From G965276675 sp965276675 (GTDB lineage: Bacteria > Acidobacteriota > Terriglobia > Terriglobales > Acidobacteriaceae), in the NCBI GenBank assembly GCA_965276675.1, contig OZ255624.1:2294001-2358000 (forward strand): a stretch of 64,000 nt of DNA, read 5' to 3'. A program made the translations under genes and the position numbers. The number at the start of each line of letters is the position of its first letter. The stretch's first letter is position 1. The notes under the pieces were generated by a model. That model saw nothing but the letters and a program-made list of their open reading frames with translations, did not search any database and had not been told where the DNA came from. Positions 44,611-53,309 of this stretch are shown piece after piece.

Positions 44611-44775
44611 TCCGTAAGCCCCTCATTTTCAGGCATATACGAATTGCACGAGCGTGAAAACGCGGCCCGTGTTCCCTTGCGCGATGCTCACGGCGTAGAC
44701 GCGCACTGCGACTTGATTCATACTGCAATAGCGGTATGAGTCGTATAGATTCGTGGATATGGGAGCTGGAACTGC

Positions 44776-47700
44776 GTGCAAAGTGGTCGCAAACTGGGTC
44801 TTAACAGCGCCTTTTGGGTACTTCAAAGCGCCGTTTGGTTGATTTTTGTCTTCAATTCTCCGGCTTCAGCCCAGGTGTCGGCCGGGTTGTCCGGGACGGT
44901 GGTGGACCAGACGGGAGCAAGTGTTCCAATGGCCAGCGTCAGCGCGAAGAGCGCCGATCTGGGACTGGAGCGCACGACGCTCACTGACTCCGCGGGACGC
45001 TATGAGTTGCGTTCGCTCGGTCTTGGCAATTACCAGATCGATGTGACGAAGCAGGGCTTCAGCCAAGAGGTGCGCACGGGAGTCCGTCTGGTGGTGGGTC
45101 AGGATGCGGTAGTCGATTTCCGCCTGCATCTGGGAAATGTTAGCCAGCAAGTCACGGTGCGTGAAGATGCACCCATTGTCAGTACGACGACCGCGGATAT
45201 ATCTGGCCTGGTGGGCGGAGAGCAGATCAAGAGCCTGCCGCTGAACGGGCGAAGCTACGACCTGCTGCTCACGTTGAATCCCGGAGTGGTGAATTTTACA
45301 TCGACAAAGACCGGCGGAATTGGCGTCTCCAATTCCACCGTGGGCAACAACTTCGCCGTGTCCGGGAATCGCCCGCAGCAGAACCTGTTTCTTCTGAACG
45401 GTGTTGAGTTCACCGGCGCTGCGGAAAACAATATGCAACCGGGGGGCGTCAGCCAGCAGTTGCTGGGCGTGGATGCGGTGCGCGAGTTTAACGTGCTGCG
45501 CAACACATATGGGGCGGAGTATGGAAAGCGGCCTGGCGCCCAGGTGGTGATTGTGACGCAGGGCGGCAGCAACCAGATGCACGGGTCTGTGTATGAATTT
45601 CTGAGGAACAACGTTCTGGATGCGCCCAACTACTTCGATGGCGGCTCCGCTCCTGGCTTTCAGCGCAACCAGTTTGGCGGCGCTCTGGGTGGCCCTATTC
45701 AGAAAGGCAAGACCTTCGGCTTCGTTAACTACGAAGGGCTGAGGCAGCATCTGCACCAGACGGGCGTTGACCTGGTGCCGGACACCAATGCCCGGAATGG
45801 CTTTTTGCCTTGCGCCATTGTGAGTCCGAAGCCGGCCGTGTGTCCCTCGTCCGGGCTGGTCTTTGTCGGGGTGTCGCCGCTGATGTCGGCCTGGCCCGTT
45901 CCTAGCGCGAATGCGCCGGATTTCGGCGGGATTTCGGAAGCGTTCAACAGTCCTCTGCAGACCATCCGCGACGATTTCGGAACCGCGAGAGTGGACCGCG
46001 TGTTCTCGCAAAGGGACACGCTGAACGCGATCTACACCATCGACGATAGTGCCGCGTTCACACCCACCAGTACGAACCTGTACAGCGCCGATGACGAGAG
46101 CCTACGGGAGCAGGTCGCCAGCCTGGCGGAGACCCATGTGTTCTCACCGGCGCTGCTCAATCAGGCGACGGTGGGCTATTCAAGAGCGGCGTATTTCTTC
46201 ACCGGTGAGCCGACACCGAACACGCCGGCTGCGTCGCTTCCTGGCTTTTTGGCTGGCCGTCCCATCGGCGCGATTGTGGTGGGCGGCAGCGCCGCTTCCA
46301 ATCCCACCGCTCAACTCGGTCTGGCGGGAAGCAACAATGGCAGCAACCTGCGCGTGGCTAGGAACCTGTTCACCTATGAAGATCACGTCTCGCTGACCAA
46401 GGGACGCAACCAGTTCAGCGCGGGAGCCTGGCTGCAGCGCTTCCAATCGAATGAGACGCTGGCGCTCAGCCAGTATGGGCAGGCGACCTTTACCAGCCTG
46501 CAGACGCTACTGCAAGGTGTCGCGGGCTCCCTGTTGTACACCCCGGCGCCAACAGAGATGAACTGGCGCTCATGGTTCGGCGCCTGGTATGCGCAGGACA
46601 CGATCCGCTTCGGCTCACGGCTGACCGCGACGTTGGGCTTCCGTGGCGAATCGAGTACGGGGTGGAACGAGGCAAACGGGCGGGCGGCGAATTACACCTA
46701 CACCAACGGCGTCATCTCAAGTCAGCCACGGGTGGCGGACTCGGTCTTTACAGTGAACCGCGCCAAGTTTCTGCCGGAGCCGCGGGTGGGCCTGGCGTGG
46801 AGCCCATTCAGCAACAGCAATCGCACGGTGATCAACGCGGGCTTTGGACTCTACAACGACCTGCAGGATGCGTTGGGCTACCGCACCGACCAGAACGCGC
46901 CCTTTAACGCCACTTATAGCCTGCCCAGTGCCAAAACCTCGCAACTGCCGATCATCACCAGCGCCGCCGTGCCGGCAATGGCGAAGCTGGTACCGGGCGG
47001 CGTGCAGCCGGACTTGCACACGCCGACGCTCCTCTCCTGGTCGTTGCGGGTGCAACAAGAGCTGTCCACGAACACTGCGTTGACGATCGGCTACGTGGGT
47101 TCGCACGGCTACCACGAGATCCTCGGCATCGATGCGAATGAGCCCTTTCCCGTGGTCTGTCCCGCCGCGGCATGCCCGGCGAGGTATCCCAACAGCTTTC
47201 CCGCGGGGCTGGCCGGAACGCCTGTCCCGGCTGGAAGCTACTATGTGCCGACGGCAGTGCGCGCCAACCCGACGCTCGCCAATACGTGGACATACTTTTC
47301 GCGGGCCGACAGCTCGTACCACGCGCTGGAGGTCGACGTGAACCACCGCTTCAGCGGTGGCCTGGCGCTGCGAGGCGTCTACACCTGGTCCAAGACGATC
47401 GATGATGGTGACTCGGTCAACGCCACGACATCGGGAGGCGAGCCCGCTCTGGCCTCGAACCCGTTCAACCTGCGGTCAGACAAAGGACTGGCGAACTTCG
47501 ATGTCAGAAATGTTGCCGTCATCAGCGAGGTCTACGCGCTGCCGTTCGGGCGCGGTGCTCGCTTTGGCACCAATGTGACAGGTGTTGCAAACGCTTTGGT
47601 GAGTGGCTGGAACATTAATTCCATTGCGACGATACAGGGCGGGTTTCCGTTCACTCCGCAGCTCAGCTATAACCCATCGAACAATGGCGACACGCGCAAT

Positions 47701-48072
47701 CCAGTGCGCCCTTTTATCAACCCCAACTTCAAAGGCCGCGTCATCCTGGGAACACCCACGCAGTGGTTTAATCCTGCCGCGTTTTTGGCGCCGCCCAACA
47801 ACAGCGGCTTCTATGGAAACCTGGGCAGAGATACGCTGATCGGTCCGGGTCTTGGGACGTGGGATCTGTCGTTCCTGAAGGACACGCGGCTGAGCGAGAA
47901 GATCAACCTGCAGTTCCGGGCTGAGCTGTTTAATGTGTTGAACCGGGCGAACTTCAATACGCCGAATGCGATTGCGTTTACGCCGACAGGGGTTTCGCCG
48001 ACGGCTGGGTTGATTACGAGTACGTCGACGTCTTCGCGGCAGACGCAGTTTGGGTTGAAGCTGCTTTTTTAG
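44776..48072 (+). CDS. TonB-dependent receptor, Oar-like, with carboxypeptidase-regulatory domain
   Basis: Outer-membrane protein of 1098 residues. GTG start after GGGAG; signal peptide to SPASAQ. A CarboxypepD_reg-like domain (about 35-115; GLSGTVVDQTGASVPMASVS, LRSLGLGNYQIDVTKQGF) precedes a plug (about 130-250; LVGGEQIKSLPLNGRSYDLL, EYGKRPGAQVVIVTQGGSNQ) and a long barrel ending NLQFRAELFNVLNRANF and FGLKLLF. This is the Acidobacteriota/Bacteroidota Oar design, thought to import or bind large substrates. The ligand is unknown. It lies upstream of the acetamidase gene and 1.4-8 kb from the lasso cluster genes, but nothing shows a link. Confidence 0.93.
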   Translation: MQSGRKLGLNSAFWVLQSAVWLIFVFNSPASAQVSAGLSGTVVDQTGASVPMASVSAKSADLGLERTTLTDSAGRYELRSLGLGNYQIDVTKQGFSQEVRTGVRLVVGQDAVVDFRLHLGNVSQQVTVREDAPIVSTTTADISGLVGGEQIKSLPLNGRSYDLLLTLNPGVVNFTSTKTGGIGVSNSTVGNNFAVSGNRPQQNLFLLNGVEFTGAAENNMQPGGVSQQLLGVDAVREFNVLRNTYGAEYGKRPGAQVVIVTQGGSNQMHGSVYEFLRNNVLDAPNYFDGGSAPGFQRNQFGGALGGPIQKGKTFGFVNYEGLRQHLHQTGVDLVPDTNARNGFLPCAIVSPKPAVCPSSGLVFVGVSPLMSAWPVPSANAPDFGGISEAFNSPLQTIRDDFGTARVDRVFSQRDTLNAIYTIDDSAAFTPTSTNLYSADDESLREQVASLAETHVFSPALLNQATVGYSRAAYFFTGEPTPNTPAASLPGFLAGRPIGAIVVGGSAASNPTAQLGLAGSNNGSNLRVARNLFTYEDHVSLTKGRNQFSAGAWLQRFQSNETLALSQYGQATFTSLQTLLQGVAGSLLYTPAPTEMNWRSWFGAWYAQDTIRFGSRLTATLGFRGESSTGWNEANGRAANYTYTNGVISSQPRVADSVFTVNRAKFLPEPRVGLAWSPFSNSNRTVINAGFGLYNDLQDALGYRTDQNAPFNATYSLPSAKTSQLPIITSAAVPAMAKLVPGGVQPDLHTPTLLSWSLRVQQELSTNTALTIGYVGSHGYHEILGIDANEPFPVVCPAAACPARYPNSFPAGLAGTPVPAGSYYVPTAVRANPTLANTWTYFSRADSSYHALEVDVNHRFSGGLALRGVYTWSKTIDDGDSVNATTSGGEPALASNPFNLRSDKGLANFDVRNVAVISEVYALPFGRGARFGTNVTGVANALVSGWNINSIATIQGGFPFTPQLSYNPSNNGDTRNPVRPFINPNFKGRVILGTPTQWFNPAAFLAPPNNSGFYGNLGRDTLIGPGLGTWDLSFLKDTRLSEKINLQFRAELFNVLNRANFNTPNAIAFTPTGVSPTAGLITSTSTSSRQTQFGLKLLF

Positions 48073-48093
48073 GTGTCAGGGAATTAGAGATCA

Positions 48094-48260
48094 GGGATCA
48101 GGGGTCGCTTGGGATGAAAGTTTTGTGAGTGGAAAGGGAAGCGGATGCGCCTGTGGCGCATGACCCACCCTACGCGCTTGGGATGTTCTGGATTGGGGCT
48201 GCTTTCTGGCGCGGAGGATGGGGCACCCGGCGGAGCTCCTACGACCCGACCCCTGATCCC
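48094..48260. repeat. Intergenic inverted 14-bp repeats
   Basis: GGGATCAGGGGTCG at 48094-48107 recurs as its reverse complement CGACCCCTGATCCC at 48247-48260, 139 bases apart. The inner part contains CGCCTGTGGCGCATGACCCA and GGATGGGGCACCC, which look like pieces of dispersed intergenic repeats. It fills the gap between the receptor and acetamidase genes; no gene is seen there. Confidence 0.6.
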
Positions 48261-48285
48261 CTCGTTGGGCTTGCTACCATAGCCC

Positions 48286-49326
48286 ATGCATTTACGTCCC
48301 CTCTGCTTTCTCCTGCTTCTCTTTGCCCTTGCCACTTCAGTGCATGCGGCTGAATACACACTGCTGGCTACGCCGACCACGGTCGCTTGGGGCTACTACT
48401 CGGCGCATGGCAAGCCGGTGCTAACGGTGCACTCCGGAGATACGGTGCGCATTCAGACGGCTTCGTCGTGCCCGTCGCCAGAGCGGCTGGAGGGGCTGGG
48501 AGTGAAGCCGGATGCGATTCCGCAGTATGACCGCGAGATCTACGCCAAGGTGCCGGCTGCGGAGAAGGGACCGGGCGGTCACATCCTGACCGGGCCGGTG
48601 GCGATTGAAGAGGCGGAGCCGGGGGACGTGCTCGAGATCCGCATCCTGAAGGTGGACCTCGATACCGACTTCGCCTGCAACTCGTTCGGCACGGGACGGG
48701 GCTTTCTGCCGGACGATTTTCCGTATGGCAGGAACAAGATCATCCCACTCGATCGCGAGCACATGCTGGCGGAGTTCGCTCCGGGCATCCGGATCCCGCT
48801 GCGCCCATTTTTCGGCAGCATGGGTGTGGCGCCGCCGGAGAGCGCGGGCAAGCTGAACTCCGCGCCACCGTGGATGCACGGCGGCAACATGGACAACAAG
48901 GAGCTGGTTGCGGGCACGACGTTGTTTGTTCCCGTGCATGCCAAAGGCGGCCTCTTTGAGGTGGGCGATGGGCATGCCGGGCAGGGCAACGGCGAGGTGG
49001 ACATTACCGCGATGGAGACCTTCCTTTCCGGCACCTTCCAGTTCCTTGTACACAAAGAGACGGTGCACAAGGACCAGCACCTGCTTTGGCCGCGGGCCGA
49101 GACACCGACGGCGTATATTTCGATGGGCTTCCATGAAGACCTGGAGAAGGCGACGCAGATGGCGGTGCGCAACACCATCGAGTTCCTGGTGACGAATAAG
49201 CACCTAAGCCGGGACGAGGCCTATATGCTGACCAGCGTGGCGTGCGATGTGGACATTACACAGCTGGTCGACGGCAAGGTGGGCGTACACACGATCTGTC
49301 CCAAGGCGATCTTTGTGGGGAAATGA
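48286..49326 (+). CDS. Exported acetamidase/formamidase family protein
   Basis: Protein of 346 residues with a signal peptide (LCFLLLLFALATSVHAAEY). FmdA_AmdA features include HSGDTVRIQTAS, GHILTGPVAIEEAEPGDVLE, NMDNKELVAGTTLFVPVHAK, GGLFEVGDGHAGQGNGEVDI and TAMETFLSG. Family enzymes hydrolyse short-chain amides to acid and ammonia, but exported members are poorly characterised. Its start is an ATG at 48286. It ends shortly before an intergenic repeat and the lasso B1 gene, which is convergent. Confidence 0.9.
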   Translation: MHLRPLCFLLLLFALATSVHAAEYTLLATPTTVAWGYYSAHGKPVLTVHSGDTVRIQTASSCPSPERLEGLGVKPDAIPQYDREIYAKVPAAEKGPGGHILTGPVAIEEAEPGDVLEIRILKVDLDTDFACNSFGTGRGFLPDDFPYGRNKIIPLDREHMLAEFAPGIRIPLRPFFGSMGVAPPESAGKLNSAPPWMHGGNMDNKELVAGTTLFVPVHAKGGLFEVGDGHAGQGNGEVDITAMETFLSGTFQFLVHKETVHKDQHLLWPRAETPTAYISMGFHEDLEKATQMAVRNTIEFLVTNKHLSRDEAYMLTSVACDVDITQLVDGKVGVHTICPKAIFVGK

Positions 49327-49330
49327 GGGA

Positions 49331-49387
49331 ACCGCAGATCCCTCCGCTGCGCTCCTGCTCTCGCAGGAGCTTCGGTCGGGATGACAG
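49331..49387. repeat. Dispersed intergenic repeat (second family)
   Basis: Pattern CAGATCCCTCCGCTGCGCTC, a GC hairpin CTGCTCTCGCAGGAGC and CGGGATGACAGGG. Read on the other strand it would code for CHPDRS-like peptides, a signature of spurious ORFs in these genomes. It lies after the acetamidase stop. Confidence 0.55.
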
Positions 49388-49424
49388 GGGTGTGGTTTGG
49401 TTGCGGGACGGCGATTAACGGCGA

Positions 49425-49715
49425 TTATAGGATCTGGATGAGGTCTTCGCTGGCCAGTTGTGTGAGCAGCTCCAGAACGTCGGAGGAGAGCTGGCCGGGC
49501 TCGGCGTCGTACTCCTCGCGGAGCTGGCTCACGAGATCCGCGACCTGGATGGGATGCTCCAGCTTCCGCCAGACCGTGCTGCCTGTCTCGCCCAGGCCAT
49601 AGCAGCGGCCGCGGCTCAGGTTCATGAGGACGACTTCGGCATCGACCTCGGTGGCTACGGGAGACTGGCTCCACTGCACGATGCTCGACGGTGTGAGGCG
49701 GGTTGGAATAGGCAT
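49425..49715 (-). CDS. PqqD-like RiPP recognition element (lasso B1)
   Basis: Protein of 96 residues with a PqqD/RRE winged-helix-like fold: VATEVDAEVVLMNLSRGRCY (beta hairpin), GLGETGSTVWRKLEHPIQVA, DLVSQLREEYDAEPGQLSSD, VLELLTQLASEDLIQ. In lasso systems this protein binds the leader peptide and delivers the precursor to the B2 protease. It is divergent from the nucleotidyltransferase-B2 gene (83 bases apart), so the two may share a promoter region. A PQQ role is unlikely because no other pqq gene is present. Confidence 0.9.
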   Translation of the reverse strand: MPIPTRLTPSSIVQWSQSPVATEVDAEVVLMNLSRGRCYGLGETGSTVWRKLEHPIQVADLVSQLREEYDAEPGQLSSDVLELLTQLASEDLIQIL

Positions 49716-49798
49716 GGGATTCGGTAGTGCTCGCGCCCCTCTCGCCGTGCCGCGTGAGAGTGGGTTCCCGTTGACCTATCATACCTATACCTTCGCCC

Positions 49799-51553
49799 AT
49801 GCCCGCTGACGCTCGATTCCACGCTTCGCTCCCGCTCCCCGCTGAGTTCCGCGCCATGCTGGCCTGTGCGCAGTGGCCGCAGACGGATGCGAGCCGGAGG
49901 GAGATCCAGCGGCTTTGCACGGCGAGCATGGATTGGGAGGAGCTTCTGGCATTGTCTGCGCACCATCGTCTGCTGCCGATGGTGCAGCGCAGCCTGGCGC
50001 TGGCCCAGGTCACGATGCCGGAGCAGACGCGGAGCGCTCTGCGGGCCGCCGCGCTCACCAATGCCCATGCCACGGTGCGCTACATGGGGCTGGTCACGCA
50101 GCTCCTGGAAGTGTTTGCGGGGGAGGGCATTCCGGTCCGGGTGCTCAAAGGAGTGCCGCTTTCCGTGCTGGCCTTCAGCGATGCCAGTCTGCGGGATGTC
50201 GGCGATGTGGATCTGCTAATCCCGCCGGGTTACGAGGAGCGGGCCGACAGCCTGGTGACTGCCGGGGGTTTCATCCGCAGAGTTCCGGCTGCGGTGCTTA
50301 CGCCGCGCCGGCTGCGCTCCTACCTGCGGCATGCCAAAGATTTTACCTACGAGGCGGCGCATACTCCATTCGAAGTGGACCTGCACTGGCGGTTGTTCCG
50401 CAATCCGGCGCTGGAGGCGAATGGCTTGGGAGATCTCAGTTGCGTTCAGACGGTGCGGATCGGCGACATGGACCTTAAGACACTGCCGCCGGTGCAGGCA
50501 TTTCTGCACGTCTGTGTGCATGGCGCGCTGGATGGATGGTTCCGCCTGAAATCGCTCGCGGATGTAGCCGCCCTGTGGCGGCGGTTTAACTCTTCCGAGC
50601 GCGAGGGGGCTGCCGCGCTGGCACGGGAGCACGGGGTGCTGGGGGAGACCGTGGCGGCTCTGACATTGGCTTGTACGCTTGGGGTGCTGGAGCAGGAGGA
50701 GCTGACGCCGTCGCTGCTGCTGCATGCCGGGGATGCGAGCGTGCGGCGCATTGTGGCATACGCACTGCGGAATTTTTATGCAGCGGAGTTCAAGCCAGGG
50801 CCGGTGGAGGCCGGAAGCTGGCGGCTGAAGGGGTACGAGCTCAGCTTGCACTCGGGCTTCCGGTATCGGACGGAGATTCTGCGCCGGGTGCTCTTCCGTC
50901 CGCGGACGTGGGAGAGATTCGACCTGCCGGATGCGCTGTTTCCGCTGTACCTGATGTTGAGTCCGGTGGAGTGGCTGCTCTTTCATAGCAAACAGAAGAG
51001 TGAGGGGCACAGCAAACAGAACAGGGATGGGCATAGCAGGCGGAAGAGGGTTGGGGAGGGTGCCGCGCTCAAAGTGAGGCCGCGAGGGCGTTATCTGCTG
51101 GGAGTGAGGCAGCGGTGGGGTGAGCTCTCGGTCAGGCAGAAGGGCGTGCTTGCCGAGGCAGGGGCGGCTCTGCTGGCGGCGCGCCTTCTGCTGAAGATTC
51201 TGCCGGTATCGGCGCTGGTGCGTTGGCTGAAGCGTCCGGTGGCTGCCGTACCAAAAGGTAGGTGGGGGGCGGGCGAGCAGGCCGCGCAAGTGGAGGAGGT
51301 CCGGTGGGCGGTGCTCAGTGTCGCTCGCCATTCCCCGGTACGCTTCGTCTGTTTCCCCCAGGCGATAGCCGCCCACGCCTTGCTGCGCCGCAGGGGCGTC
51401 CCCAGCCGTGTCGTGTATGGGGTGCGGCGTGCGGCCGATACCCGGCTGTGTGCACATACCTGGCTCGAGGTCGGAGGTGAAACTATCCTGGGTGGAGAGA
51501 CGGCGCCTCTTTTTGCGGCCCTGGATGGATGGTCGGCTCCCTCATCCGGCTGA
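49799..51553 (+). CDS. Nucleotidyltransferase fused to lasso B2 leader peptidase
   Basis: Protein of 584 residues. The N-terminal part (about 1-385) is an NTP_transf_5-type nucleotidyltransferase: VRVLKGVPLSVLAFSDASLR followed by DVGDVDLLIPPG (the DxD pair) and FEVDLHWRLF. A linker of three 8-residue repeats (HSKQKSEG, HSKQNRDG, HSRRKRVG) joins it to a C-terminal lasso B2 domain (about 445-584): GVLAEAGAALLAARLLLKIL, FVCFPQAIAAHALLRRRGVP with the catalytic Cys, and CAHTWLEVGGE with the His. B2 removes the leader of the precursor. Nucleotidyltransferases of this type occur with lasso kinases and act on the phosphorylated peptide tail. The 3' end overlaps the convergent kinase gene by 12 bases. 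Confidence 0.88.
   Translation: MPADARFHASLPLPAEFRAMLACAQWPQTDASRREIQRLCTASMDWEELLALSAHHRLLPMVQRSLALAQVTMPEQTRSALRAAALTNAHATVRYMGLVTQLLEVFAGEGIPVRVLKGVPLSVLAFSDASLRDVGDVDLLIPPGYEERADSLVTAGGFIRRVPAAVLTPRRLRSYLRHAKDFTYEAAHTPFEVDLHWRLFRNPALEANGLGDLSCVQTVRIGDMDLKTLPPVQAFLHVCVHGALDGWFRLKSLADVAALWRRFNSSEREGAAALAREHGVLGETVAALTLACTLGVLEQEELTPSLLLHAGDASVRRIVAYALRNFYAAEFKPGPVEAGSWRLKGYELSLHSGFRYRTEILRRVLFRPRTWERFDLPDALFPLYLMLSPVEWLLFHSKQKSEGHSKQNRDGHSRRKRVGEGAALKVRPRGRYLLGVRQRWGELSVRQKGVLAEAGAALLAARLLLKILPVSALVRWLKRPVAAVPKGRWGAGEQAAQVEEVRWAVLSVARHSPVRFVCFPQAIAAHALLRRRGVPSRVVYGVRRAADTRLCAHTWLEVGGETILGGETAPLFAALDGWSAPSSG
50984..51055 (+). repeat. Three 24-bp tandem repeats coding the domain linker
   Basis: Three in-frame imperfect copies starting CATAGCAAACAG, CACAGCAAACAG and CATAGCAGGCGG, each 24 bases (8 residues). 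They encode the hydrophilic linker between the nucleotidyltransferase and B2 domains. Copy number may vary among strains. Confidence 0.85.
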
Positions 51554-52489
51554 TTCGGTGAAGTGCTGCTCCAGTGCGTCGAGAACGGGGTCCATGTGAT
51601 CGAATCCCCAGTCGCGTGCGAGGGAATAGACCCGGGCGCCCTCAAGCGCCTTACCGCAGCGGGTGAAGTACGCCGCGGTTTGCCCAGTTTCTGTCACCAG
51701 CCATGTCTGGGAGATCATCTCCATCACGGAATGGATAGCTCCGGCTGGGGAGAGCCGCTCGAGGAGGAGAGGATGGGGCTGTCCGCCGGTGAGGGCTCGC
51801 TCGGGAGGTGGCAGGGCAGGAGGTGGCAGAAGAATCAGCTCTGCGAGGGGGAGTGGGGATGGGCTTCCGTCCAGGGTGAGGCGGTACTTATCGTCGGTGC
51901 TGAAGGTCCGGTGCAGGGGGTCGGGTGAGGTGCCGAGCACGTCGAGGGTGTCCCGCCAGAGTTTGAGCCAGGGAGCGACGGGCAGGACCCTCTGGGAGAG
52001 CGTGGCAGCGGGGTCGATCAGGCAGATATCGTCGGCGACGATCCGGTATCCGCGACGACCGAGAAAGGCGGCCAGGGAAGACTTTCCCGCGCCGGAGCGG
52101 CCGAGAAAGGCGATCACGCCCCGCGGGGTTTCGACTGCACTGGCGTGGAGTGGAAGAAGAGCACGCTGATGGCAGAGTGCGGCAAAGATACTGCTCAGCA
52201 GGTAGGTACGGATGTCGAGGAGGAGCGCTTCCGGGTGAGGCTGGACCGTGACCTGGCTTCCGGCACGGGCATGGTAATAGGCGACGCCCTCGACCCGGAG
52301 AAGGAACTCTTGCGGGCTGGCCTCACAGGCCGCTGCAAGCAGAGAAGGGCCGGAGAGGTGAGCGGGAACCTCACCCAGGCGGACAGCGACATCGACATCG
52401 CTTTCGGCCGGCATGCCGGGCAGCTCCGGGATTTGAAAGGCCGAGGAAAGATGGAATGGGCCAAGGCGATAATGCCAGGTATCAGGCAT
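51542..52489 (-). CDS. Lasso-type HPr-kinase-like kinase
   Basis: Protein of 315 residues from ATG 52489, which follows TTGGGGAG; an ATG 7 codons upstream is also open. The HprK-like core is visible: VIAFLGRSGAGKSSLAAFLG (Walker A near residue 130-145), GYRIVADDICLID (acidic Walker B-like) and VLPVAPWLKLWRD. Lasso kinases of the PadeK/ThcoK kind phosphorylate a Ser at or near the C-terminus of the precursor; the predicted core here has Ser at positions 12 and 15. It is convergent with the nucleotidyltransferase-B2 gene and divergent from the precursor. A metabolic HPr kinase is unlikely: the length and context differ. Confidence 0.85.
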   Translation of the reverse strand: MPDTWHYRLGPFHLSSAFQIPELPGMPAESDVDVAVRLGEVPAHLSGPSLLAAACEASPQEFLLRVEGVAYYHARAGSQVTVQPHPEALLLDIRTYLLSSIFAALCHQRALLPLHASAVETPRGVIAFLGRSGAGKSSLAAFLGRRGYRIVADDICLIDPAATLSQRVLPVAPWLKLWRDTLDVLGTSPDPLHRTFSTDDKYRLTLDGSPSPLPLAELILLPPPALPPPERALTGGQPHPLLLERLSPAGAIHSVMEMISQTWLVTETGQTAAYFTRCGKALEGARVYSLARDWGFDHMDPVLDALEQHFTESAG

Positions 52490-53026
52490 GTACTCCCCAA
52501 AAAGGGTCATTCCAGTGCAGGTAACCGATGGGCATACTGTGAGGGTACGGGCGAGAGAGCAGAATACCAACTTTCTTTCGTCCGCCTTTCCGGGCCAGGT
52601 ATCTTGGGTTAGGCAGTGGTTGTGCGGGGTAGCGAAGAATTCACGAAATAACGTTTGACTTGCGAGGGCATTTCTCACCAGAATATGACCAGAGTTGGTG
52701 CAAGGGAGTGTTCGGTCCAGTTCTGTTCGGGAGTTCAGTTCGGGAATTCGCATCAAAGCTTGTGGTACAGCAGTGGCTTAGTCATCGTAAGACGGTATAC
52801 TCAGAGGGACCGGTCTGATAGCGCGCCACATCCGGGGATGTGGAAAGATCATAGCGAGACCGGAAGAGCTTTTCGTCACGGAATGGCATCCCAATGGGGA
52901 GACATGAATCCGGGATGGGTTGCTAAGCCGTAATAGTGCCAAGCCTAGCCAAGTTGGATGTGTCGTACATCGAAAGCTGAAAGAGTACGTGTAGCTAGGG
53001 CTTGACCTTAGATTTTTGGAGGATGG
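52490..53026. other. 537-base non-coding region upstream of the lasso precursor and kinase
   Basis: The region should hold promoters for the kinase (leftward) and for the precursor and cyclase (rightward). One hairpin, CCACATC / GATGTGG with loop CGGG (52826-52843), is visible. A small open frame at 52655-52933 lacks a start site and lasso features. No promoter could be called with confidence. The region is less GC-rich than its surroundings, which fits a regulatory or horizontally acquired segment. Confidence 0.45.
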
Positions 53027-53191
53027 ATGAAGAACGCTGCCAGTACGAATGCCCAACATCAGGCATCGCACCCGGTCGGAACTTTGAAGACCTGGAGCAA
53101 GCCCGTGCTAGACATTCTGGAACTGCAGAGTGCCGAAAGAGGTTTTCATCATCACCCCGGCGACGGTGCTTTCTCGGCGCGATCCGGATAA
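53027..53191 (+). CDS. Lasso peptide precursor (54 residues)
   Basis: Short gene with ATG 53027 preceded by TTGGAGGATGG and stop TAA 53189-53191. The leader of 38 residues ends ...LKTWSKPVLDILELQSAER and contains W23-x2-P26-x-L28, the motif bound by the B1 protein in lasso leaders. The predicted core GFHHHPGDGAFSARSG starts with Gly39; Asp46 is core position 8, giving an eight-residue isopeptide ring closed between the Gly amine and the Asp side chain. The tail GAFSARSG would thread the ring; Phe11 and Arg14 are bulky candidates to hold it. The leader position -2 is Glu rather than the usual Thr. It lies 118 bases before the cyclase gene on the same strand. Confidence 0.85.
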   Translation: MKNAASTNAQHQASHPVGTLKTWSKPVLDILELQSAERGFHHHPGDGAFSARSG

Positions 53192-53309
53192 CGTATCAAG
53201 GTGGATAACGTTGTGACTCTCGCGTTGAGGTTTGGACGCCTTTCCAGGCCAGGGCCGGAGGGGCTTTCCTTCTCAAGATTGAGAGTTCGACTCAGGTAGA
53301 ATCTGCTAC

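Noticed and set aside
44776..49326. TonB-dependent receptor and acetamidase as part of the lasso cluster
   Set aside because: Intergenic repeats and a convergent gene separate them, the receptor is of the general Oar type, and no isopeptidase is present.
49425..49715. PqqD of a pyrroloquinoline quinone pathway
   Set aside because: No pqqA, B, C or E nearby, while lasso B2, kinase and cyclase genes adjoin.
52655..52933. A 92-codon frame upstream of the precursor as a second precursor
   Set aside because: It starts at a TTG without a ribosome-binding site and has no Y/W-x2-P-x-L leader followed by a Gly...Asp/Glu ring pattern.
53002..53208. A 68-codon frame overlapping the lasso precursor
   Set aside because: It has no lasso leader motif and its usable ATG (53023) is four bases from the precursor ATG; the precursor frame explains the coding signal.
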